Positions 25,814-34,686 of a stretch of DNA of 64,000 nt are shown one piece after another. A program made the translations under genes and the position numbers. Numbering within the stretch: position 1 is the first letter of the stretch; each line of letters starts with the position of its first letter. The stretch comes from DATAFF01 sp044870245. GTDB taxonomy: Bacteria > Pseudomonadota > Alphaproteobacteria > Rhizobiales > Aestuariivirgaceae. Below the pieces are notes generated by a model. The model saw only the letters and a list, made by a program, of their open reading frames with translations, was not told where the DNA came from and did no database searches. The stretch lies in assembly GCA_044870245.1 (NCBI GenBank), contig JBIOYR010000013.1, positions 17,896-81,895 of the forward strand. The letters run 5' to 3'.

Positions 25814-26728
25814 ATGCGGATCATCGTCAACGGCCAGCAGGCCTTCGGCAAGGCGGCGCTCGAGACCATTCTCAATGCCGGCAAGGACGAGGTGGTGGCG
25901 GTCTATACGGCGCCCGACAAGGAGGGCCGGCCGGTCGATCCGCTGAAGCAGGCGGCGCTCGACAACAAGATCCCGCTGCATCAGCCGGCCTCCTACAAGG
26001 ACGCGGCGGTGGCCGAGGCGATGAAGGCGCTCAGGCCCGATCTGATGATCATGGCCTATATGATCATCTTCGTGCCGGAGGCGGTGCGCTCGATCCCGCG
26101 CTTCGGGTCGATCTGCTTCCATCCCTCGCTGCTCCCGAAGCATCGCGGGCCGTCGTCGATCAACTGGCCGATCGCGATGGGCGCGACCAGGACGGGGCTC
26201 TCCTGGTTCTGGCCGAATGACGGGCTCGACGAGGGCGACGTGCTGCTGCAGCGCGAGGTGACGATCGGTCCCGACGAGACGCTCGGCGATGTCTATTTCA
26301 AGAAGATCTTCCCGCTCGGGCTCGAGACGACGCTCGAAGCCATCGAGCTGATCCGCTCCGGCAATCCGCCGCACGTCAAGCAGGACGATGCGAAGGCGAG
26401 CTATGAGAGCTGGTTCAGACGCGACAATGCGCGGATCGACTGGGGGAAGGACGCGGCGGAGGTTTACAATCTGATCCGTGCCGCCAATCCGCAGCCCGGC
26501 GCCTGGACGGTGGCGAACGGTGCCGAGCTGCAGATCTTCGATGCGCGGCGGCGCGACGGCGCGGGCGAGCCCGGCACGGTGGTCGGATTGACCGAGGATG
26601 GCGTGCTGGTCCAGGCGAGCGGCGGACGGGTGCTGCTGCAGCGGGTGCGGCTCAAGGGCGGCGACAAGATTCCGGCAGCGCAATGGGCGGCCGCGGCGGG
26701 GGTGAAGGTCGGGACAAGGGTTGGGTGA
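25814..26728 (+). CDS. formyltransferase-family protein (10-formyl-THF hydrolase-like)
   Basis: A 304-residue protein with an N-terminal formyltransferase domain (about 1-190) and a C-terminal domain like that of Fmt (about 205-300). It resembles the hydrolase domain of 10-formyltetrahydrofolate dehydrogenase more than methionyl-tRNA formyltransferase: CFHPSLLPKHRGPSSINWPI with catalytic His103, WFWPNDGLDEGDVLLQRE with the catalytic Asp, and DKEGRPVDPLKQAAL near the start. It is 12 bases after frc and so is part of the same operon. A plausible job is handling the formyl group released as formyl-CoA, either exchanging it with folate or hydrolysing 10-formyl-THF. That is inference; the acceptor is unknown. 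Confidence 0.78.
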   Translation: MRIIVNGQQAFGKAALETILNAGKDEVVAVYTAPDKEGRPVDPLKQAALDNKIPLHQPASYKDAAVAEAMKALRPDLMIMAYMIIFVPEAVRSIPRFGSICFHPSLLPKHRGPSSINWPIAMGATRTGLSWFWPNDGLDEGDVLLQREVTIGPDETLGDVYFKKIFPLGLETTLEAIELIRSGNPPHVKQDDAKASYESWFRRDNARIDWGKDAAEVYNLIRAANPQPGAWTVANGAELQIFDARRRDGAGEPGTVVGLTEDGVLVQASGGRVLLQRVRLKGGDKIPAAQWAAAAGVKVGTRVG

Positions 26729-26771
26729 GTGAGATAATGAGTAGTGAATAGTTTTCGGGCAGTGCAACAGG
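26729..26771. other. short convergent gap with TAGTGAATAG-type remnant
   Basis: The 43 bases between the convergent formyltransferase and HupE genes contain ATGAGTAGTGAATAG, which resembles the TAGCGAA heptamer elements found at 51.97 and 63.04 kb. It is probably a remnant of that second repeat type. Confidence 0.35.
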
Positions 26772-27788
26772 CTATGCGCCCGTCACCATCATGGTGACGC
26801 GCTCGATGGTCCAATAGGCGCCGCAGATCCCGATCAGATAGACCGGAGCAGCTGCCATCGGCGACGGCCAGCGGATTTGGAGAACCCGCAAGGCGCGCTC
26901 AAGAATCAGGATGACGGCAATGAATGCGAGCTGTCCGATCTCGACACCGATGTTGAACATCAAGAGCGCAAGCGGAATGTCGCTTTGCGGAAGGCCGGCG
27001 AAGGACAGCCCGCCGGCAAAGCCGATGCCGTGCAGAAGGCCGAAGGCGAAGGCGACGACCCAGGGCTGGCGTGCCGCGAAGCTCGGCTCGCCGCGTCGCG
27101 CACGCATGGCCTCGACGCCAAGGAACAGGATCGACAGCGCGATCGAGGCTTCGACCGGGGCCGTCGGAATGGCAACGACTCCCAATGTCACCAGAGCGAG
27201 GGTGATGCTGTGAGCCACCGTGAAGGCGGTGATGGTCTTCACCAGCATCCACCGGTTCGGGACGAGGAGCAGGAGACCGAAGACGAAAAGCAGGTGATCG
27301 ACGCCTGCGAGGATGTGGCTTGTTCCCTGTGCCAGATAGGCGGTGGCCACCGCCATCATGCGCGGGTTCTCGGGGATGTCGAGCCAAGGCTTCGAGGGGT
27401 GAACCAGGCTTGTCGAATGAGCGCCGTCCAGTGTCTGGAAGCGAACCAGCACATCGGTGATCGTGGCATCGAGACCGAGAAAGTCGACGCGCTGTCCGCC
27501 AAGGCCGTCGGCGATTGCGAACTGCTGTCGCTCGATGTGGGAGCCCGGCAGATCCTGGGCGCTGGGCAGCCCGACATCGCGCGCGTTCCTCGGCAGCGCA
27601 ACCTTGACCGCCAGCGGCATGCCATTGAGCACCGGGACGCGCCATGACATCGCATAGCGGCTGGGAGCGATCTCGGTGATCTCGAGGTAGGCCGGCCTCA
27701 CCTCGTGAGCGGCCGTCGATCCTGCCGCACCGAAACCCGCCAGGACCAGCATCATGAGGCAGAGGCGGTGCAAGACGGGACAGCTCAT
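26772..27788 (-). CDS. HupE/UreJ-family membrane protein
   Basis: A 338-residue protein with a signal peptide (MSCPVLHRLCLMMLVL...AAHEVRPAYLEI). An extracytoplasmic domain of about 140 residues precedes a C-terminal HupE/UreJ-type membrane domain with six or so helices. The membrane domain has the family histidines in GTSHILAGVDHLLFVFGLLL, AFTVAHSITLAL and FGLLHGIGFAGGL. HupE proteins are nickel/cobalt permeases, but this longer type with an N-terminal exported domain usually has no hydrogenase or urease nearby, and none is visible here. It overlaps the upstream parvulin gene by 4 bases and is the last gene of a four-gene minus-strand operon. The upstream extension of its frame runs through the parvulin gene and is not coding. 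Confidence 0.85.
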   Translation of the reverse strand: MSCPVLHRLCLMMLVLAGFGAAGSTAAHEVRPAYLEITEIAPSRYAMSWRVPVLNGMPLAVKVALPRNARDVGLPSAQDLPGSHIERQQFAIADGLGGQRVDFLGLDATITDVLVRFQTLDGAHSTSLVHPSKPWLDIPENPRMMAVATAYLAQGTSHILAGVDHLLFVFGLLLLVPNRWMLVKTITAFTVAHSITLALVTLGVVAIPTAPVEASIALSILFLGVEAMRARRGEPSFAARQPWVVAFAFGLLHGIGFAGGLSFAGLPQSDIPLALLMFNIGVEIGQLAFIAVILILERALRVLQIRWPSPMAAAPVYLIGICGAYWTIERVTMMVTGA

Positions 27789-28699
27789 GGCTTGCCTTGA
27801 ACCGGAATGGCCTGCGGCCCCGAGAGCACCGCTTTCATCGTATCGCCGTCGAGCGTGGGAAGGATCACGACATAACGGGAGCGGAGCTCCTCCAGGGCCT
27901 TGTCCTTGAGCTCGCGTGTTCGGGTCTCGAGCCAATCGGCCTTGACCTGCTGCTCGATTTCGGCAAGGGCCGGCATTCGCTCGGGAGCGATCGCATCGAC
28001 AAAGACCAGGTGCCAGCCATAGCCCGACTGGATCGGACCGGCCCAGCTCCCTGGCGGCAACGAGAAGATCGCTTCCGCAAAGGACGGTCCGAAATCCTTC
28101 GCGACGCTCTGCGGGATGCGATCGACATAGCGATCCTGGAACATGAATGGATCGCCGGCGACGGCCTCGCCCGGCGATTGCGCAGGACTGCCTGCAAGCC
28201 TGGCCAGAGTTGCCTCCGCATCCTGCCGTGCCATTCCACCGTGCTTGTCGAGCGCGAAATAGAGATGGTGGAAGCTGATGCGCGGCGGCTGCCTGAACCG
28301 CTCGGGGTTCTTCTTCAGCCAGGGGCCAAGCTCGGCTGGCGAAGGATCCTGGAGCTGCCCGAGATCCTCGAAGAGGAACTCCATCTTCTGGGCCAGCCGG
28401 CGCTTGACGATCTCGTCGTTCCTGTCGAGGCCGAGCGCCGCGGCCTCGCGCGACAATATCTCCAGGCCGACTCTCTGCTCCATCATGGCCCGCAGCTGCT
28501 GCTCGCTGGGCATCGGGCGGCCCTGCGCCAGCCACATCAGCGTCATCTGGCGCAGGTCGTTGACCGTCAGCTCGATGCGCTTCGCGGGATCTGCCCCGCC
28601 CTGATCCCTATTCACCAGATGGTTGATGGCAAACAGCGCGAGGGCGATCAGCAGGAACTGGGCCAATGGTTCGCGAAGGATGGTGCGGAAACGTGTCAT
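27785..28699 (-). CDS. membrane-anchored parvulin-type peptidyl-prolyl isomerase
   Basis: A 304-residue protein with an N-terminal transmembrane anchor (LAQFLLIALALFAINHLV), a SurA/PpiD-like chaperone region (LMWLAQGRPMPSEQQLRAMM) and a parvulin domain (about 145-250) with SFHHLYFALDK and GPIQSGYGWHLVFVD. It faces the periplasm. It is translationally coupled to HupE (4-base overlap) and follows the Cys-motif exported protein by 6 bases, so it may fold or assemble the exported partners of this operon. Confidence 0.88.
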   Translation of the reverse strand: MTRFRTILREPLAQFLLIALALFAINHLVNRDQGGADPAKRIELTVNDLRQMTLMWLAQGRPMPSEQQLRAMMEQRVGLEILSREAAALGLDRNDEIVKRRLAQKMEFLFEDLGQLQDPSPAELGPWLKKNPERFRQPPRISFHHLYFALDKHGGMARQDAEATLARLAGSPAQSPGEAVAGDPFMFQDRYVDRIPQSVAKDFGPSFAEAIFSLPPGSWAGPIQSGYGWHLVFVDAIAPERMPALAEIEQQVKADWLETRTRELKDKALEELRSRYVVILPTLDGDTMKAVLSGPQAIPVQGKP

Positions 28700-28705
28700 G
28701 ATGCT

Positions 28706-29827
28706 CTATGGCGGCAGATCGGAGAGCTGCTCGATTTCGGCGGATGCAATCGGGATCGGGCTCCGGCGCAGGTAGTTGATGATCGCAAGGCGGGAGCCGG
28801 GATCCCTGACCGCGCCCGATTTCAAGATCGCCACCAGCCTTCCGGTCGCCCCCCAATATTCCCAGCTGATCAGGTCGCCGACCACGAAACCCGCCATGGG
28901 CCTGCGCAAATCGATGAAGCGCAGATAGGCCGCAATGATCTCGCTTCTTGGCACGGCCGCGTCGGCCGTCCCGTGAACGCTGAGAGCCAGCAGCGCCGCC
29001 TCGATTTCGGGAAGCGTCCGCTTCCGGTCGGAAAAGTAGCTCTGCTCGATCCAGGCGATCCGCGACGCCCCATGGAGCTCGAGATCGGCGGCAAGCAGCG
29101 CCGACAGGTTGGATGCATCATGCGATCGAGACGCCGCCACCAGCGAATCCTCGACGATGGCCGAGGCGGTCGACAGGCCTGTCATTCCGAGCAGCAGAGT
29201 GTAGGCGGGCCGGCGCGACGCGCGGGCCGGATCGGCGATCCATCTGGCAATCGCTGCAGGATCGAGCGCGGTTTTGAGCTGCCGCAGCTCTTGATAGGGC
29301 GCCCGCGCCACTTCGCCATAAGCGATCTCGGCAGCCAAAGGATCGGGGCTTTCGAGATAGGGCGCAACGAGCTTCAGCCGCCTGATCCAGCCGGCATCCG
29401 GAGGCGCCGCCCCGCGCCGTTCGACGAGGCGCACCGCCGGCTCTCCCACCGCTTCCATGGCGGCGAGCGCGCGGAGCCAGTCAGCATGGCGCGCCGGCAT
29501 CGAGCCGAGGCTTGTCCAGCTGCCGGACAGCCGATTGCGCAGAAGCAGCTGGGTCGGTTCGCCTGGTGCAGCCGATGCGGCGGCCGGGGGCGCGACGTCG
29601 AGGATGAGAGGGGCGAGCCTGTTCGCGTCGCCCTTGATCACATCGATGATCTTGTAGGTCCCGTCCTGCGAGAGGGGTTGGGCCAGCACCGCGGCGTCGG
29701 CCGCATCGAGCTTCTGGCCGATCGAGACCACCCGGCCGGTGAAACAGATCGGACACGCCAGAGCCTGGCCGGTCAGCAAAAGCAGAACGGTCGCCACAAA
29801 GGGCAGCACACGCCGCACGACGCCCAC
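28706..29827 (-). CDS. exported hypothetical protein with CPICF motif (373 aa)
   Basis: A 373-residue exported protein. The signal peptide (MGVVRRVLPFVATVLLLLTG) is followed at once by ACPICFTGR, a CxxC pair at the mature N-terminus. The rest is alpha-helical, with HEAT-like segments (residues about 110-340: WLRALAAMEAVGEPAVRLVE, IIAAYLRFIDLRRPMAGFV). I do not recognise a named family. It sits 1 base after the DUF3604 gene stop and 6 bases before the parvulin gene, so it belongs to the DUF3604-parvulin-HupE operon. The CxxC next to the cleavage site could be a redox or metal site. Confidence 0.75.
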   Translation of the reverse strand: MGVVRRVLPFVATVLLLLTGQALACPICFTGRVVSIGQKLDAADAAVLAQPLSQDGTYKIIDVIKGDANRLAPLILDVAPPAAASAAPGEPTQLLLRNRLSGSWTSLGSMPARHADWLRALAAMEAVGEPAVRLVERRGAAPPDAGWIRRLKLVAPYLESPDPLAAEIAYGEVARAPYQELRQLKTALDPAAIARWIADPARASRRPAYTLLLGMTGLSTASAIVEDSLVAASRSHDASNLSALLAADLELHGASRIAWIEQSYFSDRKRTLPEIEAALLALSVHGTADAAVPRSEIIAAYLRFIDLRRPMAGFVVGDLISWEYWGATGRLVAILKSGAVRDPGSRLAIINYLRRSPIPIASAEIEQLSDLPP

Positions 29828-29828
29828 C

Positions 29829-32126
29829 TTACTTGAACTTGAACTCGACTTCCGTGCCGAGCTGCTGGGGAACAGGGATCACCTCGTAATTGGCATAGCC
29901 GAACTCGTTGCTGCGGGCGCCATAGTAGCGTTCGCCGAGCTTATAGACGGTGACCTCGAAGGGCGCGTTGCCGAACGAGGCGACGATCTTGCCGTCCTTG
30001 ATCTCGTAGCCCGACTGGAGCCCCTGATAGGCGCTGCGCATCACGTCGCCGACCTCGCTCGGCTGGGGAACCTTTCCATCCACGTTCTTGACCTGAAGAA
30101 GGCCATTGGTCCCGTACACGATCTGGAAGACTCCGCCGGTCACATTGTTCTGGAGGAAGATCGACTTGCCGACGACCAGATCGGTAAGCTGCGCCGTGCT
30201 CAAGGGAACCGCCCCCTTCTGGGTCAGATCGACGACGGTCTCGCCGCGCGATGCGATGGCGCGAGCCTCAAAGCTTGGCGTATACCAGATGGGCGAGCTC
30301 CAGGCCCGCTCCTGGACTGTCGCCGGTACGATGTCGGGCGGATCGATCCCCAGCTCCTTCGCTTGAATTGTCGTCCAGCGGGGAGTCGGTATCTCGAGCA
30401 CCCGCGCGTAGTAGAACGCGTCCTGGCTCGGGTCGAACTCCGGATCGGTCCACACCGATTTGAGCTCGACGGCGCCGATGCTGTTGCTGTAGCTCGCATT
30501 GGCGATGTCGACGGTGCTGCCGACCGGCGGGATCCTGCCGGCCAGATCAGGCTTGCGGTCGTCGGCCCATGCGACATCGAAGATCTTCTCGAAGCTCTGG
30601 CCGCTCCTGGTCCAGCCCTTCACGATCTGGATGCGATCGAGATTGCCCGAAGTCGGGTCCTTCACCGCCCAGACCGCGAATGACGGCGCCTTCTTGCCCT
30701 TGGGCAGCGGCTTGAGATCACTGCCCATGGGCACGCCCTGCTCATAGGCGACGCGGGTCCAGGCGCGATCCTTGATCCAGTCGGGAACGATCCTCCAGAA
30801 TTCGCGGCGCTGCGCCAGCTTCTCGTCCTTGTCATACTCCCAGCCGCCGAAGAACCTGAGCTGCATGCGCGGACCGCTGGTGGCGAAGGTCTCCTTGCGC
30901 TGCATCGCCTCGAACAGCGAAGCGCGGGTGTTCTCCTCGGCCCAGATCCCGGTCAGGCCGGCCGGGTTTTCCATGCGCACATCCATGCCGGCGAAGACAT
31001 GGCCGGCCATGCGCTCCTTGATGTTGCCGTCATTGAGAGCGTGGCCACCGAAGAAATTCTCCTGACGATAGGGGACCCCCGTATTGTGGGAGTCCGAGCC
31101 GCCGACAACACCGGTCTTGTAGGGGTTGTACCCGCGTGTCGCCTGCATGGCGATGCCGTCCTTGAGGGCCTGGCGCACGTAGCTCCCGGGAATCGTCGCG
31201 GACCGCCCTTGCGGGAAGCCGAGCAGGTAGCTCAGAATTTCATAATTGGCGAACTCGTCATTGGGCGACAGCAGCGGATGGGTCTCCGACTGGCCCTTGA
31301 TCTGCTTGATCTCGGTCAGACGCTCGTTGCGCATCCGCGATTCGGCCCAGGCGGCATCGATCGGCCGACCCTTCTCGTCGACATCGATCGGAAACATGTG
31401 GCCATCGGAAAGATTGGCGTTGTGCGAGATGGCCAGCAGGTCATTGCCCGTCTTGCGCTGTCCGTCCATCCAGCTCCACAGATCGGTCGGATCGACCGAT
31501 TGGAGCGAGCTGAAGGGCTGCACCGGCACCTTGGCGCAATCCTTGAAGAAGACGTTGCGGTGCATGTTCCGATTGTCGGGCGTCGAGGTCCATTCATAGG
31601 AGCAGAAGGCGGTGAACTTGCCGGGCTCGTTGGCCTTGTCGGCAAAATCGTTGTTCTGCTTCCAGACGCTGCCGGCGACCTCGGGGCTGATCAGCTCCTT
31701 GATCGGCTTTTGCTCGATCATGGTGGTGCCGAGCAGCAGATAGATCCGCTGAATGTCGGCCGGCGTGTGGACGATCAGCTCCTTGGCGATCGGCAGCTTG
31801 CTGATCGCCGATCCCGGCTCATTGGCCAGCCGCACGGTACCGACATATTCGGAGTGATCGGTCACCCCCATCCAGTCAAGCGGCGTGGTGATCTTGATGT
31901 CATAGCCCATCGGATGCTTGATCGTCTGGCCCTTGGCATATTTGTAGGCATCGTCCGGGCCGGTGAAATGATTGCCGAAGATGTAGGCATCGAATGACCA
32001 GCTGGTGTGGACATGAGTCTCGCCGAAGAACGCCTTGCGGTCGGGCGCGTCCTGTGCCAGGGCGCCGGCGGCCAGCGAGGTCGATCCCAGAAAGGCAATG
32101 ATGAGCGTCGTGCGGATGGTACTCAC
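29829..32126 (-). CDS. exported DUF3604 protein (PHP-like metal-binding motifs)
   Basis: A protein of about 765 residues. The GTG at 32126 is chosen because GGGAGG lies 5 bases upstream and it opens a clean signal peptide (VSTIRTTLIIAFLGSTSLAA...ALAQ); the upstream ATG at 32144 would disrupt it. The mature protein begins with FFGETHVHTSWSFDAYIFG and has LDWMGVTDHSEYVG, LLAISHNANLSDG and VGGSDSHNTGVPY. These are the metal-ligand His/Asp motifs of a PHP-like hydrolase fold, so a periplasmic metallohydrolase is likely. The substrate is unknown. It is the first gene of the four-gene operon with a Cys-motif protein, a parvulin and HupE/UreJ. Confidence 0.85.
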   Translation of the reverse strand: MSTIRTTLIIAFLGSTSLAAGALAQDAPDRKAFFGETHVHTSWSFDAYIFGNHFTGPDDAYKYAKGQTIKHPMGYDIKITTPLDWMGVTDHSEYVGTVRLANEPGSAISKLPIAKELIVHTPADIQRIYLLLGTTMIEQKPIKELISPEVAGSVWKQNNDFADKANEPGKFTAFCSYEWTSTPDNRNMHRNVFFKDCAKVPVQPFSSLQSVDPTDLWSWMDGQRKTGNDLLAISHNANLSDGHMFPIDVDEKGRPIDAAWAESRMRNERLTEIKQIKGQSETHPLLSPNDEFANYEILSYLLGFPQGRSATIPGSYVRQALKDGIAMQATRGYNPYKTGVVGGSDSHNTGVPYRQENFFGGHALNDGNIKERMAGHVFAGMDVRMENPAGLTGIWAEENTRASLFEAMQRKETFATSGPRMQLRFFGGWEYDKDEKLAQRREFWRIVPDWIKDRAWTRVAYEQGVPMGSDLKPLPKGKKAPSFAVWAVKDPTSGNLDRIQIVKGWTRSGQSFEKIFDVAWADDRKPDLAGRIPPVGSTVDIANASYSNSIGAVELKSVWTDPEFDPSQDAFYYARVLEIPTPRWTTIQAKELGIDPPDIVPATVQERAWSSPIWYTPSFEARAIASRGETVVDLTQKGAVPLSTAQLTDLVVGKSIFLQNNVTGGVFQIVYGTNGLLQVKNVDGKVPQPSEVGDVMRSAYQGLQSGYEIKDGKIVASFGNAPFEVTVYKLGERYYGARSNEFGYANYEVIPVPQQLGTEVEFKFK

Positions 32127-32443
32127 CCGAACCTCCCGGTGCATGTGCCGTCCCCAGCTCGCCAAGTCCTGGCTGCCCAAGCATAAATGTGGCCATTGCC
32201 GCAAGCCAAGAGCATCCAGCATTTTCAACCGGCATGTCACAGACACGTGACAAGGCCGACATGCAGTGCGGATATGAGGCAAGGCCTGCCTGGCGGATGC
32301 ATGGCAGAGCACCCAATGGGGCTAGGCGAAGGCGCGATCGGCCTGATAAGTTCCACCTCTTCGTTGATGCAACGGAGCTCTTGCCTCGCAAGGCTTGAAG
32401 CAGCGCAATCAAGACACCAAACATCCGGGATCGGAGAAACGGT
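32127..32443. promoter_or_regulatory. divergent intergenic region DUF3604 / exported protein
   Basis: A 317-base divergent gap without a convincing gene. It must contain the promoters of the DUF3604 operon and of the exported protein starting at 32444. Composition is less GC-rich than the flanking genes. I see no repeat of the heptamer family and no recognisable operator. Confidence 0.4.
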
Positions 32444-33112
32444 ATGAAGCTACACACTGTTGCAAGGATGCTGCTTGTCACGGTCAGCCTCTTGGCTGTC
32501 ACCGAAGCCGGGTCAGCTCAAGACGCGATTACCGCGCCGGCACAAAAATCCGTCGGAGCCGCCAAATCACAGATGATCCCATCGCTTGCCGTGATCAATT
32601 CCGGTGGAGCGAGCCTTGCGGCAGACAAGCTCACGCTGAGCGATGTGGCCGCCAATTCGATCGTATTCGCAGACCGCCCGGTGCGTGCAGCCGGTCATGT
32701 CCTGACCAAGCATTTCATCCAGCAGTGGGGCGAGGGAAAGGACAGTTTCGCCAAGGATCCGCCAAACGCCACCATATCGGTGTTCAGCAAGGACGGCTCA
32801 GCGGTCGAGGACGCCGTCGTGGTCCTGAAGGCCCCGAAGCTCGACGGCAGCAATCTGACCTTTGATGTCGAAGTGCTCGAGGGCAGCCTCACCGGCGCCG
32901 ACGGGCCAGCTTCGCTGTTCATCGATTGGTTCGCGGCACGCGGCTTCCGAGGCGGCTTCGTCGCCGGCGGTTTTCGTGCGCCCGTCTGGCACGGCGGCTG
33001 GTATGCGCATCCCGGTGTCTATGCGGGAGTCGCTGCCGGCGCAGCCATTGGTGCGGCAGCTGCCGCCGCAGCACCCTATTGCGGCTACTACCCCTATCCA
33101 CCTTGCTATTGA
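32444..33112 (+). CDS. exported hypothetical protein with Gly/Ala/Tyr-rich tail (222 aa)
   Basis: A 222-residue secreted or surface protein. Signal peptide MKLHTVARMLLVTVSLLAVT...GSAQD; a central beta-rich domain (about 45-160, VFADRPVRAAGHVLTKHFIQ and TFDVEVLEGSLTG). A C-terminal low-complexity segment rich in Gly and Ala ends in PYCGYYPYPPCY. The central part looks like a small-molecule- or metal-binding beta sandwich but I cannot assign it. It is 71 bases upstream of the DUF4331 gene on the same strand, probably co-transcribed. Confidence 0.75.
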   Translation: MKLHTVARMLLVTVSLLAVTEAGSAQDAITAPAQKSVGAAKSQMIPSLAVINSGGASLAADKLTLSDVAANSIVFADRPVRAAGHVLTKHFIQQWGEGKDSFAKDPPNATISVFSKDGSAVEDAVVVLKAPKLDGSNLTFDVEVLEGSLTGADGPASLFIDWFAARGFRGGFVAGGFRAPVWHGGWYAHPGVYAGVAAGAAIGAAAAAAAPYCGYYPYPPCY

Positions 33113-33183
33113 AACGTCGAAGCAGCGCCGAGCAACTCCACTCGGGTGCCCGCCATCGCGAATGGATTCAAGGGAGAAGAAAA

Positions 33184-34194
33184 ATGTCGAACCACTTTAC
33201 CGGCCTGAGCCTCGGACCGCCGCTCGGCGACCAAAGACTCGATCTGTGCGATCTCTACGCATTCCAGTCGCCCGCCGACCGGTCGAGAACCGTGATCATC
33301 CTGAATGCAAATCCGAATGCCGACGCGCTCCATCCCGACGCCATCTACCGGCTCAACATCGACAATGACGGCGACTTGCTGACGGACATCGCGCTCAGCT
33401 ACGTGTTCTCGAAGCCGCAAATCGGCAAGCAGACCTTCAGCGTGTTTCTGGCCAAGGGGCCGGAGTCGCGTTCGGTCGAAGCTGCCGGGAAGAAAATCGT
33501 GGCCGATGCGGACGTCTCGTTCGGCCCCAAGCCCAACATCGTCAAGGCGGGCGACTACACATTCTTCGCCGGCAGTCGCAGCGATGCGTTCTTCTTCGAT
33601 TTCGACGGCATCAAGAATCTGTTCGACATCAGGGGCAAGCGGAACTTCACCGAGCCACACCTGAGCGGCAAGTCACCATGGACGGGCGTCGATTCGAATA
33701 CCGAAGCCAACGTCTTCTCGATGGTGGTCGAGCTGCCGACGAGCGAACTGGGCCCGAGGCCCGAGATGCACATCTGGGGACGATGCAGCGTGCGGCAGGA
33801 CGGCAAGCTGGTCCATGTCGACCGCGCGGGCCACCCCAGCGTCAGCAGCTTCTTCAACACCGACGACACGAAGCTGGAATACAACGCCAGCGAACCGGTG
33901 AACGATCGCAAGCGCTGGCTCGATCAGTTCGTGCATCTGATGGGCCACACGGGCAATTACTCGCGCGAAGAAGCGATTGCCGAGATCGACAAGGAGCGCA
34001 CGCTGCCCGACGTGCTGAGCTTCGATCCGTCGAAGCCGGCGAAGTATCCCAACGGCCGCGTCTTCACCGACGACGTCATCGACTACCGGCTTGCGTTCCT
34101 GACCAAGGGCGAATGCCCTCCGACCGGATTGAAGCCGCACACCGACACTCTCAAGGAGTTCCCCTATATCGGCACGCCGCATTCGAAAAAATAG
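33184..34194 (+). CDS. DUF4331 family protein
   Basis: A 336-residue protein with DUF4331 features: DLCDLYAFQSPADRSRTVII near the start, YRLNIDNDGDLLTDIALSY, FFDFDGIKNLFD, and the C-terminal RVFTDDVIDYRLAFLT. Function of the family is unknown. The ATG at 33184 follows a GGGAGAAGA ribosome-binding site; the longer frame overlaps the previous gene. No signal peptide is seen, unlike many family members. Beside it lie an exported protein and DUF1161, and DUF4331 proteins often occur with other envelope genes of unknown role. Confidence 0.82.
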   Translation: MSNHFTGLSLGPPLGDQRLDLCDLYAFQSPADRSRTVIILNANPNADALHPDAIYRLNIDNDGDLLTDIALSYVFSKPQIGKQTFSVFLAKGPESRSVEAAGKKIVADADVSFGPKPNIVKAGDYTFFAGSRSDAFFFDFDGIKNLFDIRGKRNFTEPHLSGKSPWTGVDSNTEANVFSMVVELPTSELGPRPEMHIWGRCSVRQDGKLVHVDRAGHPSVSSFFNTDDTKLEYNASEPVNDRKRWLDQFVHLMGHTGNYSREEAIAEIDKERTLPDVLSFDPSKPAKYPNGRVFTDDVIDYRLAFLTKGECPPTGLKPHTDTLKEFPYIGTPHSKK

Positions 34195-34246
34195 CGGAGC
34201 ATGAAGTCGGTACAGGCGCGGACCACACCGGAAACCGGGTGCCCCT

Positions 34247-34531
34247 TCATGTTCCTGCGGGCTTTTCCTCGATGGCCGGCATCTTGGGGTCGAGCGGGCT
34301 CTTCTTGCGATAGACGATTTTCTTTGAACCTCCACCGCAGGTGCCGACAATCTTCCCCTCTTTCACTTGTGGAGCATCAACAATCTCCAACAAGTAATTC
34401 GTGACACCCTTTGCCGTGATCTTTGCATCGACTTCGGTTCTGATTTCGTTGCAGTCTTTGGCAAAGGCGACCATGGGAACAGCCGCGACGACGACCAGCG
34501 GCACGATCGCAAGGATGCGGCGGGCACTCAT
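34247..34531 (-). CDS. small exported DUF1161-like protein
   Basis: A 94-residue periplasmic protein: signal peptide MSARRILAIVPLVVVAAVPM...AFA, then the DUF1161-type core KDCNEIRTEVDAKITAKG, EIVDAPQVKEGKIVGTCGG and SKKIVYRKK. Two Cys residues (in DCNEI and GTCGG) can form a disulfide. It is a single gene, convergent with DUF4331 and divergent from the CBS gene. Confidence 0.8.
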   Translation of the reverse strand: MSARRILAIVPLVVVAAVPMVAFAKDCNEIRTEVDAKITAKGVTNYLLEIVDAPQVKEGKIVGTCGGGSKKIVYRKKSPLDPKMPAIEEKPAGT

Positions 34532-34686
34532 GCAATTCCCCTCGAATCAAACCGCCCACCTTACCTTGTATCATGATTCGCTGCAGGGTCCGAGCCGCGG
34601 CGCATGCTCCCGGGCCTTCTTGCAACAATCGAGGAGGGGAACAAGGCCTTCCGGATCTCGTTGAAGATCGCTACACGGAGCTCCTC

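Noticed and set aside
25814..26728. Methionyl-tRNA formyltransferase (fmt)
   Set aside because: The motifs around His103 and the GLDEGD Asp resemble the FDH hydrolase domain more; and fmt is normally beside def and not in an frc operon.
26772..27788. HupE as evidence for a hydrogenase cluster
   Set aside because: No hydrogenase or urease gene anywhere in the window; the family has many members in other contexts.
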